From: Aporhodopirellula aestuarii
Lineage (GTDB): Bacteria; Planctomycetota; Planctomycetia; Pirellulales; Pirellulaceae
Length of the DNA: 64,000 nt
Assembly (NCBI RefSeq): GCF_023701485.1
Contig: NZ_JAMQBK010000032.1
Location: forward strand, 20,307 to 84,306
Direction: 5' to 3'
Part shown: piece after piece, positions 25,650-34,173 of the stretch
Layout: every line of letters begins with the position of its first letter
How positions within the stretch are numbered: position 1 is the first letter of the stretch
Program-made: the position numbers and the translations under genes
The notes under the pieces: generated by a model
Database searches by the model: none
What the model was told of the DNA's origin: nothing
What the model saw: only the letters and a program-made list of their open reading frames with translations

Positions 25650-27989
25650 TCAAACCGTACTTCTGCCGAACGCAAGTTTTGCAACGACGCTGGCGACACG
25701 ACGCGACCGCGGCAAGCTCAAGACAGGCATCTTCGCCGTCAGCAGCACCGGTAGAAAAACCAGGTCGCAGAGTAGGCAAACCACCATCGTGACCGCTACC
25801 AACAATCCCAGACTGATGACGGGCAAAAAGTTGGAGAGCATCAGCACGCTAAAACCGCAACAAAGAATCACTGACGTCGTCATCATCGGTCGCCCCACCG
25901 CGTTGAGCGTCGCGTGGATTGCGGCCTGCACATCATTCAACTCGGTGAGTTTCTTTCGGTAGGTCACCATGAAATGGATGGTATCGTCCACCGCAATGCC
26001 AATCGCGATACATCCCGTAATACTCGTCGCCGCGTTGAGCGAAATGTCAACGAGTCCGAGCATCGCATAGTTTACCGCGACGGGAATCATATTGGGAATC
26101 ATCGCCAAAAGCCCCAGTTTGACCGAACGGAACAGCAGCATCATCACGAGGCAGATAGCTCCCATCCCAACTGCCAGGCTACTCGCCAAACCGCTGGTGA
26201 ACTGGATGTTCGTGAGGTAAGTCAGGTGTGCGTTCCCGGTGATCTTCTTGATTTTCAGATCGGAGAAATGTTGAGCAAGATATTCGTCGACTCGCTGCGC
26301 AAACTCTACCCCCGCTTCGGATCCCAGCAGTGATGACCGAGCCAGAATATTGGCGGCACGGCCATCGTCAGTAATCAACGTGTCCAGCCCTTCGATATTT
26401 TCGCTACGTGCCAACATCATGACCTGCGCAACGCCCGCACGGTCATCGGGAATCCGATACCAGGATGCGTCACCACCAAGTGCCCGAAACAGCACTTTGT
26501 TCACGTCCGCGATGGAGTAAGTTGTGTCCACGTCCGCTTGAGACTCAAGCCAGCGTTGTAGTCCGGCGATCCGCGTTAACATCTCGGGGTCTTGAAATGT
26601 CCCTGCTTTGTCCGACTCCAACAAAATGTTGTAGGGGGTGATCCCAGCCATGTGCTGATTGGCATAGTCCACCGCCAGTCGCGTTTCGGAAGTGCGCGGG
26701 AACCAGCCTACCGGCGCCGTATCGACTCGAATTCGCATGATGGCGAAACCGCTGACGACGACGACTAGGATCGTACCAGCCCAAATGATTCGTCGGTTCG
26801 CCAGAACACGATCTAAAAAACGATCCCAAGAGGCAACACGAGGATTTGCAGAAGGCGTTCTGGGCCGGATCGGAACGAAAAGAGCTAAACAGGGCATGAA
26901 TACCAGAGCCATTAATATGCTGACCATCACACCCCAGACTGCGATCGTACCGAACTCGTCGATCACCTCCAGGTGATTCATCTTCAAAGCAGCAAATCCG
27001 ACCATGGTCGTGAACCCGGATAGAACGACGCTCAGTCCAGTTTTCTGGAGTGCGAGGCGGATCGCGGTTGGCCGGTCTTTTCCCGCGTCGATCCCTTGGA
27101 AAATTGCCGAGGCGACGAAGATACAATACGTGGTACCGATCGCGATGATGATGATTGGCAAGCTATTGGTGACGATGGTCATCGCGTGACCAGTGACAAC
27201 CATGCCACCAATGGTCCAAATCTGCGCCGTCCCGATGGCCGCGAGTGGCAGGACCACGCCGGCGATCCGCCGAAAACTTAACATCAGCAGCACCGATATC
27301 ACCACTGCCATGACCGGCAATAGGACACGCAGGTCACGTTCCATGTAGTTAGTAAGATCGGCTTTAATCACTGGCCATCCTGCCAAGTGAAATCGTTCGC
27401 TACCAGATATCTGCTGCAGCGTATCGCGAACTTGCTGTACCAGTTCACGCTGCATGCCGAGTCTCGCCTCAGCCTGCGGTTGCAGGCGTAAGTTGATGGC
27501 GGCATTCAATCCGTCCTCGGAAACTAAATTGTTACGGACAGCCGGATCGCTATCAGCGAGCGTACGAAGCTCATCGACCGAGGCGCCCTCGGCAAGTCGC
27601 TGCGAGATGCTAGACGTCGTCAGCATCCCATATTGACTGTCGACGAGGCGATAGTTGGTGAGACCAAAGACGTCGACAACGCCTTCCAACTCCGCGAGCG
27701 TTTCACTCAACTGCTCGAGCTGTCGTAGTTTTCCTGGCTCCCAAACGGTGTCATCAGAATTGATCACGATCGAGATGACTTCGTCGGTTCCAAACAGCTC
27801 CTTAGCATGTTCATGGAATACATTTTCAGGACCATCCTTGAGCATGATTCGCTCAATCGAACCGTCGATAACGAGCTGCGGGAGGCTAAATAGCAGACAG
27901 CCACTTACCACCGCGATCGACAGTAGCCAAACCGTCTTCCTGCGTAAGACGAAGTCGACACACTTGGTAATAACTGATTCCGAGAACAT
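25650..27989 (-). CDS. MMPL/RND-family transporter
   Basis: This 779-residue protein has the two-fold RND layout: a first helix (WLLSIAVVSGCLLFSLPQLV), a large periplasmic loop, a block of five to six helices with KADLTNYMERDLRVLLPVMA and the GTTYCIFVASAIF segment, then a repeat of the same plan ending with IAVDDTIHFMVTYRKKL. The length matches short MMPL/HpnN-type transporters, which use the proton gradient to move lipids and other hydrophobic molecules outward. It lies 47 nt downstream of a LolA-like gene, a pairing common in lipid and aryl-polyene export loci. Probable role: moving the locus product out of the inner membrane. Confidence 0.9.
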   Translation of the reverse strand: MFSESVITKCVDFVLRRKTVWLLSIAVVSGCLLFSLPQLVIDGSIERIMLKDGPENVFHEHAKELFGTDEVISIVINSDDTVWEPGKLRQLEQLSETLAELEGVVDVFGLTNYRLVDSQYGMLTTSSISQRLAEGASVDELRTLADSDPAVRNNLVSEDGLNAAINLRLQPQAEARLGMQRELVQQVRDTLQQISGSERFHLAGWPVIKADLTNYMERDLRVLLPVMAVVISVLLMLSFRRIAGVVLPLAAIGTAQIWTIGGMVVTGHAMTIVTNSLPIIIIAIGTTYCIFVASAIFQGIDAGKDRPTAIRLALQKTGLSVVLSGFTTMVGFAALKMNHLEVIDEFGTIAVWGVMVSILMALVFMPCLALFVPIRPRTPSANPRVASWDRFLDRVLANRRIIWAGTILVVVVSGFAIMRIRVDTAPVGWFPRTSETRLAVDYANQHMAGITPYNILLESDKAGTFQDPEMLTRIAGLQRWLESQADVDTTYSIADVNKVLFRALGGDASWYRIPDDRAGVAQVMMLARSENIEGLDTLITDDGRAANILARSSLLGSEAGVEFAQRVDEYLAQHFSDLKIKKITGNAHLTYLTNIQFTSGLASSLAVGMGAICLVMMLLFRSVKLGLLAMIPNMIPVAVNYAMLGLVDISLNAATSITGCIAIGIAVDDTIHFMVTYRKKLTELNDVQAAIHATLNAVGRPMMTTSVILCCGFSVLMLSNFLPVISLGLLVAVTMVVCLLCDLVFLPVLLTAKMPVLSLPRSRRVASVVAKLAFGRSTV

Positions 27990-28036
27990 GATATTTTCCG
28001 ATTTCCTACATGTAGTTGATTGATACCGTCAAAAGC

Positions 28037-28819
28037 CTACTTTTGCTCTCGCATGAACTCGGCGGTGAAAGTGCGTGCGGGAAGGTCTGCATCGGCTACG
28101 TTGGTTTGAAAGTTCGTAACCTCAAGCACGGTTCGAGATCCGCTCGTCAGATCTTTCATCTCGATTTGAGTCGCTAGCCGCGTGTCGGCGACCGTATCGA
28201 ACGAACGCACTAACAGATCTTTGATCATCTTGTGTCCGGCTTGATAGAAACAAACCCGCAGGACAGTGAAGTCCTTCTTGTCGATGGTGAAGAGAATCCA
28301 CTCGTACATGCTGGGAGATGATGGCCGAGCCGCCACGACCCAATGCCGATCCGTTTCTTCAACGATTTTGCGTTGCCCCAAATCGGAAGGCCGGATCTGC
28401 AGATCGGCGATCGAAAAATCGGAGTTAAGAAACTTCTTCTCTCGAGCCGCTGCGGGAATCTGCCGGACTTGTTTCGTTGCGGGGATGTACAGCAAGAGGC
28501 GATCATCCGAGGCTGACATGCGATTGCGGACAAACTGCATGCCCTTCAACGACGCCGGCTCCATCACCCCGATCCAACTCTGAACGACTTCACCGTCGCG
28601 ACGAAGTCGAAACTCCACACGGTTCTCTCGGGGCGTTCCCGAAGATGGAGAAATAGTCAATTTGGTTTTTAGAATGACGTTGCCCAATGAGTCCTGTGCA
28701 TGGCTGGCTCGATCGACAATTTGATCCAGGTTTTCAGCCGGTAGGGGTTTGGGTGTCGCAAGGAGGAGACCGAATGCAATGCCCAGCAAAACGGGCGAAC
28801 GCGAAACGAGGAGGTTCAT
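28037..28819 (-). CDS. LolA-like outer-membrane lipoprotein-sorting family protein
   Basis: This 260-residue protein starts with a signal peptide (SPVLLGIAFGLLLATPKPLP AE) and has a LolA-like half-barrel: DSLGNVILKTKLTISPSSG, LKGMQFVRNRMSASDDRLLL, YIPATKQVRQIPAAAREKKF and FLNSDFSIADLQIRPSDLG. The DRLLLYIP..KQVRQI pattern is typical of the family (PF17131-like) found beside MMPL transporters. It is expected in the periplasm, carrying a lipid or lipidated ligand from the transporter. An AAGGAT site precedes the ATG. It probably forms an operon with the MMPL gene, so export would be a two-protein relay. Confidence 0.85.
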   Translation of the reverse strand: MNLLVSRSPVLLGIAFGLLLATPKPLPAENLDQIVDRASHAQDSLGNVILKTKLTISPSSGTPRENRVEFRLRRDGEVVQSWIGVMEPASLKGMQFVRNRMSASDDRLLLYIPATKQVRQIPAAAREKKFLNSDFSIADLQIRPSDLGQRKIVEETDRHWVVAARPSSPSMYEWILFTIDKKDFTVLRVCFYQAGHKMIKDLLVRSFDTVADTRLATQIEMKDLTSGSRTVLEVTNFQTNVADADLPARTFTAEFMREQK

Positions 28820-29462
28820 GGGAGATCCTTGAAAGGGGATGGTGTAGCTAGCACTGCCTAGCGGACGACTCCGAGAACTGTTTCACCGCCGCGTCGTATT
28901 TTCTCGAAGAGAAGCTGGCCGTTTATCGCGAATCCCCCCTTCGCAGCAGCGTTTTTCCAGAGCCGCAGTCTCTTGCTGAAACCTGGCTTCGCCGAAGGTC
29001 GACCGGAAACGAAGAGCACGGTCCAGAGCAACTTCAGCATCTCAAGCTGTGAGAATGAGATACTTCCCACCGGTGACGCATCGGGAAGGTAGATGGCATT
29101 GGTTCGAGTGAGCCGCGTCGCGCAAGCAGTTGGGAAACTCCCAACATCCGGTCCTCACAGCCCATGGCTCACAAGGGCGTTTGAAATTTTCTATCGACAA
29201 TTCGAACCCGGGCCGGCGTTCGGGACTAATCGCCTGCCGTCGCTATCACGATAAAAAATGGCGTGCGGTGTGACTTTCCGAAAGCGAATTTCGAATCGTT
29301 AAAATGCAATCGCGGGACTGAACATGATAACGATGGCGCATGACGCTCTGTCCGATCGTTTTCACGCCGATGATCCTGTGGATCGCATCAGCACTGAGAA
29401 TGGAACTCACGGTTGCCTCAAGCCCATTCCCATGTACAAAAACTGTTTTTCACACCGCGGTG
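28820..29462. other. 640-bp intergenic region upstream of the LolA/MMPL pair
   Basis: No convincing gene is present; a 70-codon frame at 28858-29070 (-) needs a GTG start and has no recognisable domain. A perfect 7-bp hairpin lies at 29129-29145 (GTTGGGA/TCCCAAC), and GGTTTTC-like AT-rich sequence is scattered near 29270-29320. The promoter of the LolA-MMPL pair should be in this stretch, but no clear match was found. Confidence 0.5.
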
Positions 29463-29846
29463 TCATTTAACGACCGCAATCGGATCTGCCGCGTCGGCTC
29501 GTAATGCGTGAAGGGTCCATAGCCCGGTGAAGACATCGAGGATGCCGCAGCTCAGTACCAAAGGACTTTCCAGGCCTTGAATCACGAATAGGGATAGGAA
29601 AAGGATCGGAATCATGCGAGCGCGAGCACCCCAGAGCATGAACTGCCGGTTATCGGCGCGGGCGGCTTCCAGAAAAAAGTACCCCATCGTCCCCAACAAC
29701 ATTCCGCTGAGCCGCAACCACATGCCGTTTCCCGGGTCATGCAACCCTACCCAGGTAAATAATGATGTGGGGGCAATGAGTATCATTGCTCCCGCTGATA
29801 GCAAGTAGGCCGACCAAACATACGTGGAAAACTGAGCGCGATTCAT
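29463..29846 (-). CDS. Small four-helix membrane protein
   Basis: This 127-residue protein has four predicted membrane helices (YVWSAYLLSAGAMILIAPTS; LRLSGMLLGTMGYFFLEAA; MIPILFLSLFVIQGLES; LVLSCGILDVFTGLWTLHAL). An AAGGAG ribosome-binding site lies 8 nt from the ATG, good support for expression. No enzymatic motif is visible; short proteins with this plan are annotated as DUF or DoxX-like. It sits inside the lipid-type locus between the desaturase and LolA-like genes and may be an accessory membrane subunit; no specific function can be given. Confidence 0.72.
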   Translation of the reverse strand: MNRAQFSTYVWSAYLLSAGAMILIAPTSLFTWVGLHDPGNGMWLRLSGMLLGTMGYFFLEAARADNRQFMLWGARARMIPILFLSLFVIQGLESPLVLSCGILDVFTGLWTLHALRADAADPIAVVK

Positions 29847-29925
29847 CGTAAATCTCCTTTAGGAAACGATCTGAGGGTACTTCGACTTTGACGAGTGGGA
29901 CTGATGCTTTATCAGCATTAAAAAT

Positions 29926-30122
29926 GGGTGAGACCGGACGGCTCGCACCGTTTCGCTACGCTTTTTCAGCGACAGGCGACGAGCTGACTGGACAACGCCA
30001 CTATGTGGCAGACGTATTGGAGTTTTCGCCTCGCACGTATGCTGAGTCGCTTCGAGGTTCCGAATGCGGGTAACGCCCGCAATTCTCGGTGTCGGAGAGA
30101 ACGAGCGACGTGAAAAGTGGCG
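29926..30122. repeat. Interspersed palindromic repeat, diverged copy C
   Basis: This copy keeps GCAGACGTATTG, GTTTTCGCCTC, CGAGGTTCCG and CGCAATTCTCGGTGTCGG from copies A and B. Only half of the long palindrome remains (GACCGGACGGCTCGCACCG from 29932), and it lies before instead of after the conserved block. It occupies most of the gap between the desaturase and the small membrane protein. The copies occur nowhere else in the window by eye. Confidence 0.7.
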
Positions 30123-30130
30123 TTGTCTGC

Positions 30131-31048
30131 CTAATCCGACTGTGTTTGACTCTTCGATCTCTCGCCAAAATTCAGCCAGTGGGCACCTTTGACGATGCAA
30201 CGCTCTTCCGCTGGCGGCAGCATCGGCGTGACCTCAGCAACCCGTGTCCAATGGACCTGCGGGCGGAAATGATGCTCTTGGTGGAAACCGTTGTTAAACC
30301 AAATCCAGTTGTAAAAACGGCTGTAACAACTGACCGCGTTGTGTTCCCGATCCCCGGGCGTTCCGCCATGATGCTCAAGGTAGTTTTGGGCCTGAGACCC
30401 GATCGTGCCCAACAGCCAGACTGGCAGGTAGAAAACGAAAAATCCCATCGGATTGAACACCCCGAACGTAACCAGCATCACCAGGATGGACAGCGTCTCA
30501 GCAATGAGAAGTTTGTGATGCCGTTTCTTGAAGGCGGTTCGCACCAGGAAGGGAATATCGTTTCGGAAATAGCTCAAGATGGCGTAACGCAACAGCGGCT
30601 CTTCCATTCCGGTCGAATTGCCAAAGCGATACGTTGAACCGATGTCGCCGCGCAAGCCTGTTCGTGGGTCGGTAGCCGCGTTGTCGTATTTGTGGTGATT
30701 GAAATGGTAGATTCGGTGCAGCGTTTCCGGAGTCCCCAACAGCATGGAGTTGAAACAACTGAATACTGAATTGGCCAGTGCACTTTGGAAGAACGGATTG
30801 TGAACAAAGTTGTGGGCAACGGTAAAATAGTTGGTACATAGCAACGCTGCCGAGGTAATCGCCAACGGCAAACTAATGAACCAGGCAATTTTGCCGAACG
30901 AGAGCGTTCCAAAAACCAGAATGGCAAACTGAATCAGCGCGAGCAGGACGAGCCAGCCATCGAGTGGGCTATGGCGAAAGACTTTTTGAAGCCTCCCCGG
31001 TGCCACTGGATATTGCGGAGATCGTTCCGTAGGTTTCTTCTGAGTCAT
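30131..31048 (-). CDS. Membrane fatty acid desaturase
   Basis: This 305-residue protein has the three histidine clusters of membrane di-iron desaturases: HNFVH (79-83), HRIYHFNHH (111-119) and HQEHH (256-260), with an extra EHHGG near 225. Hydrophobic segments flank the boxes. It would introduce a double bond, or a related oxidation, into an acyl or alkyl chain using O2. The ATG at 31048 was preferred to the TTG at 31057 because a GTAGGAG site lies 9-10 nt upstream; that site overlaps the TAG stop of the flavoprotein gene. Translational coupling with that enzyme indicates joint action. Confidence 0.88.
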   Translation of the reverse strand: MTQKKPTERSPQYPVAPGRLQKVFRHSPLDGWLVLLALIQFAILVFGTLSFGKIAWFISLPLAITSAALLCTNYFTVAHNFVHNPFFQSALANSVFSCFNSMLLGTPETLHRIYHFNHHKYDNAATDPRTGLRGDIGSTYRFGNSTGMEEPLLRYAILSYFRNDIPFLVRTAFKKRHHKLLIAETLSILVMLVTFGVFNPMGFFVFYLPVWLLGTIGSQAQNYLEHHGGTPGDREHNAVSCYSRFYNWIWFNNGFHQEHHFRPQVHWTRVAEVTPMLPPAEERCIVKGAHWLNFGERSKSQTQSD

Positions 31049-31061
31049 GAGTGCCAAACTC

Positions 31062-32396
31062 CTACGATAGAGTTGATAAGGTTGCTGGATTGTTGAGTGC
31101 CTGCTCAGGCGTCACCGCCACCTGAGGTGTGGACTTGTTAGCGGACAGCACCTCCATTTGTTTCAGGCCTAACCGATGTTTCAGATGAACGAGGCCGATT
31201 CGCCAAAGATTTGCCGCCGAAACCAATTTCAATGGGCTTGATTCGCGACGGATCATCGAGAAGGCGTTCTGCGCAACGCGTGAGTCATGCACCGCCGCGG
31301 AAAAGAGAAGACGTTCAAACCAACTCGAGGATTTCCTTCGTGAGAAACTCGCGATTTGCTGGTAGTGCATGAACGTGGCGCGGTTCTGGCGTCGCTGATA
31401 CACGCCCAAGGCTTGATCGATACTCTTCTCGGTGCCGCTTGATTCGCTTCGTTGCGTCTGCGCGAGTGCCGTCACCAATCGATCGGCCGACGCCACCGCG
31501 AAGGACAGACCGGCTGCCCACATGGGGTCGATCGACATGACCGCATCGCCGACGAGAGCCAAGCCGGGCATGGCCGCAGGACGAAGCTGGTTTGGATAAG
31601 AAACGTAGCCACGCAGCGGAGCAATCGGTTCCGCCGACCCGATGGAAGGCGCGTTCGGCACGCTATCCCAAAACGACCGAAAGTTCGCTGCTGGATCGCT
31701 GCGGAAACTCGCAAGGTCCTCTGCCGGGAGAAAGATCCCCAAGAGTGACGTCCCATCCCCATTTTCGTATCCGAAGGCAAGTTTCGATTCCAGGTGCCAG
31801 AAATTGGCATTACCACCCGCCGTTAACAGTCCACCGTCATAGTAGGTGTAGTAGCTGAATCGCGTATTGTTGCTGCTCCGCACCGGAATATTGGCCAGCT
31901 TGGCGACGGTCGAATTGCGTCCATCTGCGGCGACAACCAATGGTGCATGGAATTGCCGCGTTGTTCCTTGAACTCGAGCCACGACACCTTGTACCCGCTT
32001 ACTCGCATGGGTGACGAGTTTCTCGACATTCGCTCCCCTATGGAATTCGACGCCAGACTCGGACGCTGCGTAGGATCGGATCAATGGATCAAGCGTGCGG
32101 CGGGATAGGTTGATGCCACGTTGCCTGTAATCGGTTTCGGGTTCTTCAATCCATCCCCAAGGAGTACACAGTCGCATGTCCGTACGAACTCCGCCCGCCG
32201 CTTCCATGGCATCGGTGACCCCGAGCGCATTCAGAATTGGAATCGCGGAGGGTTGGATAAAATGCGTGCAGAGTTTTTTGTAGTTGTCTTGATTGGGACT
32301 CCGCTCCAACAACGCGACTTTCCAGCCACACCGCGCCAGCCGTATCGCTGTTGTGCATCCGGCAAGACTGGCACCGACTATCACAGCGTCATACAT
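31062..32396 (-). CDS. FAD-dependent monooxygenase/reductase (UbiH or geranylgeranyl-reductase-like)
   Basis: The ATG at 32396 with a GGAGG site gives a 444-residue protein beginning directly with the FAD Rossmann motif (YDAVIVGASLAGCTTAIRLA). The second FAD motif appears as LALVGDAVMSIDPMWAAGLS. These define group A flavin monooxygenases and the related halogenases and geranylgeranyl reductases. A longer upstream frame exists, but its extra 110 residues cover the nested palindrome and look non-coding. It is directly coupled to the desaturase gene, so the pair may act on the same lipid chain. Hydroxylation, epoxidation and reduction are all possible. Confidence 0.82.
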   Translation of the reverse strand: MYDAVIVGASLAGCTTAIRLARCGWKVALLERSPNQDNYKKLCTHFIQPSAIPILNALGVTDAMEAAGGVRTDMRLCTPWGWIEEPETDYRQRGINLSRRTLDPLIRSYAASESGVEFHRGANVEKLVTHASKRVQGVVARVQGTTRQFHAPLVVAADGRNSTVAKLANIPVRSSNNTRFSYYTYYDGGLLTAGGNANFWHLESKLAFGYENGDGTSLLGIFLPAEDLASFRSDPAANFRSFWDSVPNAPSIGSAEPIAPLRGYVSYPNQLRPAAMPGLALVGDAVMSIDPMWAAGLSFAVASADRLVTALAQTQRSESSGTEKSIDQALGVYQRRQNRATFMHYQQIASFSRRKSSSWFERLLFSAAVHDSRVAQNAFSMIRRESSPLKLVSAANLWRIGLVHLKHRLGLKQMEVLSANKSTPQVAVTPEQALNNPATLSTLS

Positions 32397-32419
32397 CGCA
32401 AACCTCCAAACCCTTAAGA

Positions 32420-32512
32420 ATTGTCCCGAAATAAAATGCCTGGGCCTTCCAGCCGCGGACTGTTGCTGGAAGCCCCAGCCACGAGGAGAACGGGAAGTGA
32501 TTTCGGGACAAT
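32420..32512. repeat. 93-bp nested palindrome with perfect 13-bp terminal inverted repeats
   Basis: The outer arms ATTGTCCCGAAAT (32420-32432) and ATTTCGGGACAAT (32500-32512) are perfect inverted repeats. Inside them are the arms CTGGGCCTTCCAGC (32440-32453) and GCTGGAAGCCCCAG (32465-32478), with one mismatch. No target-site duplication is obvious and there is no reading frame. It looks like a small non-autonomous inserted element or a folded RNA between two genes of the locus. Confidence 0.75.
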
Positions 32513-32583
32513 CGCCTGGTGACCGACTTTCCGCGAGAACATGAGCGAACGAGCAAACCGTTGGGTTCGCGGCGCGGCACGAC

Positions 32584-33822
32584 TTAGCTGACGTCGAGTT
32601 CTCCGCCTCGGGCGAATTCGTCGAGAGCGTCCAGGGCAAACATTCGTCCGGGCGGATGAAAGGCCATGGCGCGGCAAGCACACATGCGGTAGGTATGCTC
32701 CGGCGTCGACATGAACGACATGCCACCTAAGAGTTCCACACTTCGCATGGCCAAGTGTTCGATGACACTTTGCGCGGCATAACGGGTCGACAAGGCACGA
32801 CTCAACAGTCGTTGATGATCCTCGCGAGCTTGCAGGGCATAAGCGAGACCATCCAGGGCGGTCGCTTGGTTTTCCCACTGAATGACTAATTGGGCACGTT
32901 CCTGTGCGTTCCCTTTTTCAGACTCCAAAACGCGTTCCACAAGTGCGCTGACCACGCCTAAGTAGGTGGATGAGAGCGCGAGTTGAAACCAGATGTATCC
33001 CGTGATTTCGACGGGATTGAGCGCATCGGTATCATCGACCACGAAAACAAAGTCGTCGGGTACGTGCGCGTCGGTGAGGATGACTTCATCGCTTTCCGCG
33101 CCCGCGAGAATTTCGGTTTTCCAAAACGGCCGGCGTTCGATTCCTTCGGCGTCCGCAGGTATCAACCCAACGGCGCGACGCCAAACACCCGGTTCGGTTT
33201 CCGCAATTAGGCCGCAAGATAGGAAATCCATCGAGTGAGTCAGTGTGCAGGGTTTCTTCTTGCCTGACACAAGCCAGCCTCCGCCCGGTGCCCGTCGTGC
33301 ACGCATGGTCATGTCCAGCGGCCGCGCACCACTGCGTCCTTCCGCAAAGCCGGATGCCACGTACATGGCGTTTTCGGCCAGCCCCGAGAGCAATAGTTGT
33401 CCATATTCCTCGCCAAAGATCGCCCATTCCACCAGTGTTGAAACTGAAAAATTGTGCATCGTGCAAACAATTCCCAATGACGGGGCGCGAGAACTAATCG
33501 CCCGCAACATGCGTGAGGCTTCGACGGCACTTGCCCCCAATCCGCCGAATTCTTTGGGGATCAGCATGGCCGGACCCTTGCGACGCTTAAATAGCGAGAT
33601 GCCCGGATTGGATGGACTCTCTAGGTCCGAAAATGGAATTGCTTGAAGTTCCTCGTCCAACTTTGGAAAATAGCCTTCAAGCGTTTCCCGCTCCAGGCTC
33701 AAAAAGTTTCGAGGTCGTGTGTTCGCATTTTCAGGAGTTGAGTTCGACGTCGGCACTCCTGAAACGAACGGAGAGACGCCATGAGAGGTGGTTTGGATCG
33801 CGGTCATCGGAAGCTTCCACAT
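32584..33822 (-). CDS. Acyl-CoA dehydrogenase family protein
   Basis: This 412-residue protein has the acyl-CoA dehydrogenase plan: a helical N-terminal domain (AMLIPKEFGGLGASAVEASR), the central beta-domain (WLVSGKKKPCTLTHSMDFLS, then VILTDAHVPDDFVF) and a C-terminal helical bundle (SVELLGGMSFMSTPEHTYRM). The usual catalytic glutamate cannot be placed with certainty. Relatives desaturate acyl-CoA or acyl-carrier-protein chains next to the carbonyl; some act as N- or C-hydroxylases. The first ATG is at 33822 and a second at 33807 follows GTGGAAG. It is the first gene of the lipid-type locus and probably acts early on the acyl chain. Confidence 0.86.
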   Translation of the reverse strand: MWKLPMTAIQTTSHGVSPFVSGVPTSNSTPENANTRPRNFLSLERETLEGYFPKLDEELQAIPFSDLESPSNPGISLFKRRKGPAMLIPKEFGGLGASAVEASRMLRAISSRAPSLGIVCTMHNFSVSTLVEWAIFGEEYGQLLLSGLAENAMYVASGFAEGRSGARPLDMTMRARRAPGGGWLVSGKKKPCTLTHSMDFLSCGLIAETEPGVWRRAVGLIPADAEGIERRPFWKTEILAGAESDEVILTDAHVPDDFVFVVDDTDALNPVEITGYIWFQLALSSTYLGVVSALVERVLESEKGNAQERAQLVIQWENQATALDGLAYALQAREDHQRLLSRALSTRYAAQSVIEHLAMRSVELLGGMSFMSTPEHTYRMCACRAMAFHPPGRMFALDALDEFARGGELDVS

Positions 33823-33901
33823 TCGGTAGGGGATTCATGGGAAAGCATCGCAAACGGGATGCGCCATGAGTTACCCAACCAAGCGAAGCGGAAACGAGAG
33901 T

Positions 33902-33924
33902 GTTACCAACTTTTTCGTGGTAAC
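33902..33924. promoter_or_regulatory. Inverted repeat between divergent genes, possible operator
   Basis: GTTACCA (33902-33908) and TGGTAAC (33918-33924) are perfect 7-bp arms around a 9-nt AT-rich spacer. They lie about 80 nt upstream of the acyl-CoA dehydrogenase and 65 nt upstream of the small plus-strand gene. Size and spacing suit binding of a dimeric repressor that would control the lipid-type locus. No regulator gene is adjacent, so this is a suggestion only. Confidence 0.35.
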
Positions 33925-33988
33925 CTGTTTACGTCTATCGATGCTAATCCTAGGGAGCAATCGATACCGACAAGGCGGACTGCGTCGA

Positions 33989-34165
33989 ATGACAAATGAG
34001 AACCGAATCATGCCCGCACAAGTGCCAAAACAGATCCGCCCTCAGCTTGGTGCAGCCAAGCCTTCGGTGGGTGCGGGCTGTTTTATAGGTGCCATTGTTT
34101 TGATCAATGTCATCGGAATCACCATGGCCAAGTTGCTACCCTGGCTCAACCAATACTTGCAATGA
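33989..34165 (+). CDS. Tiny single-pass membrane protein
   Basis: The ATG at 33989 gives a 58-residue protein with a polar N-terminus (MTNENRIMPAQVPKQIRPQ), a single hydrophobic helix (AGCFIGAIVLINVIGITMAK) and the end LLPWLNQYLQ. An open frame extends upstream to 33866, but that part reads as non-coding. An AAGGCGG sequence lies 12-14 nt upstream. Its stop is only 8 nt from the converging YihY stop. No family is recognised; it may be real, but evidence is limited to the helix and placement. Confidence 0.45.
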   Translation: MTNENRIMPAQVPKQIRPQLGAAKPSVGAGCFIGAIVLINVIGITMAKLLPWLNQYLQ

Positions 34166-34173
34166 CAACTCTT

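Noticed and set aside
28858..29070. 70-residue frame in the LolA upstream region
   Set aside because: Needs a GTG start, has no clear ribosome-binding site and no recognisable domain; treated as non-coding.
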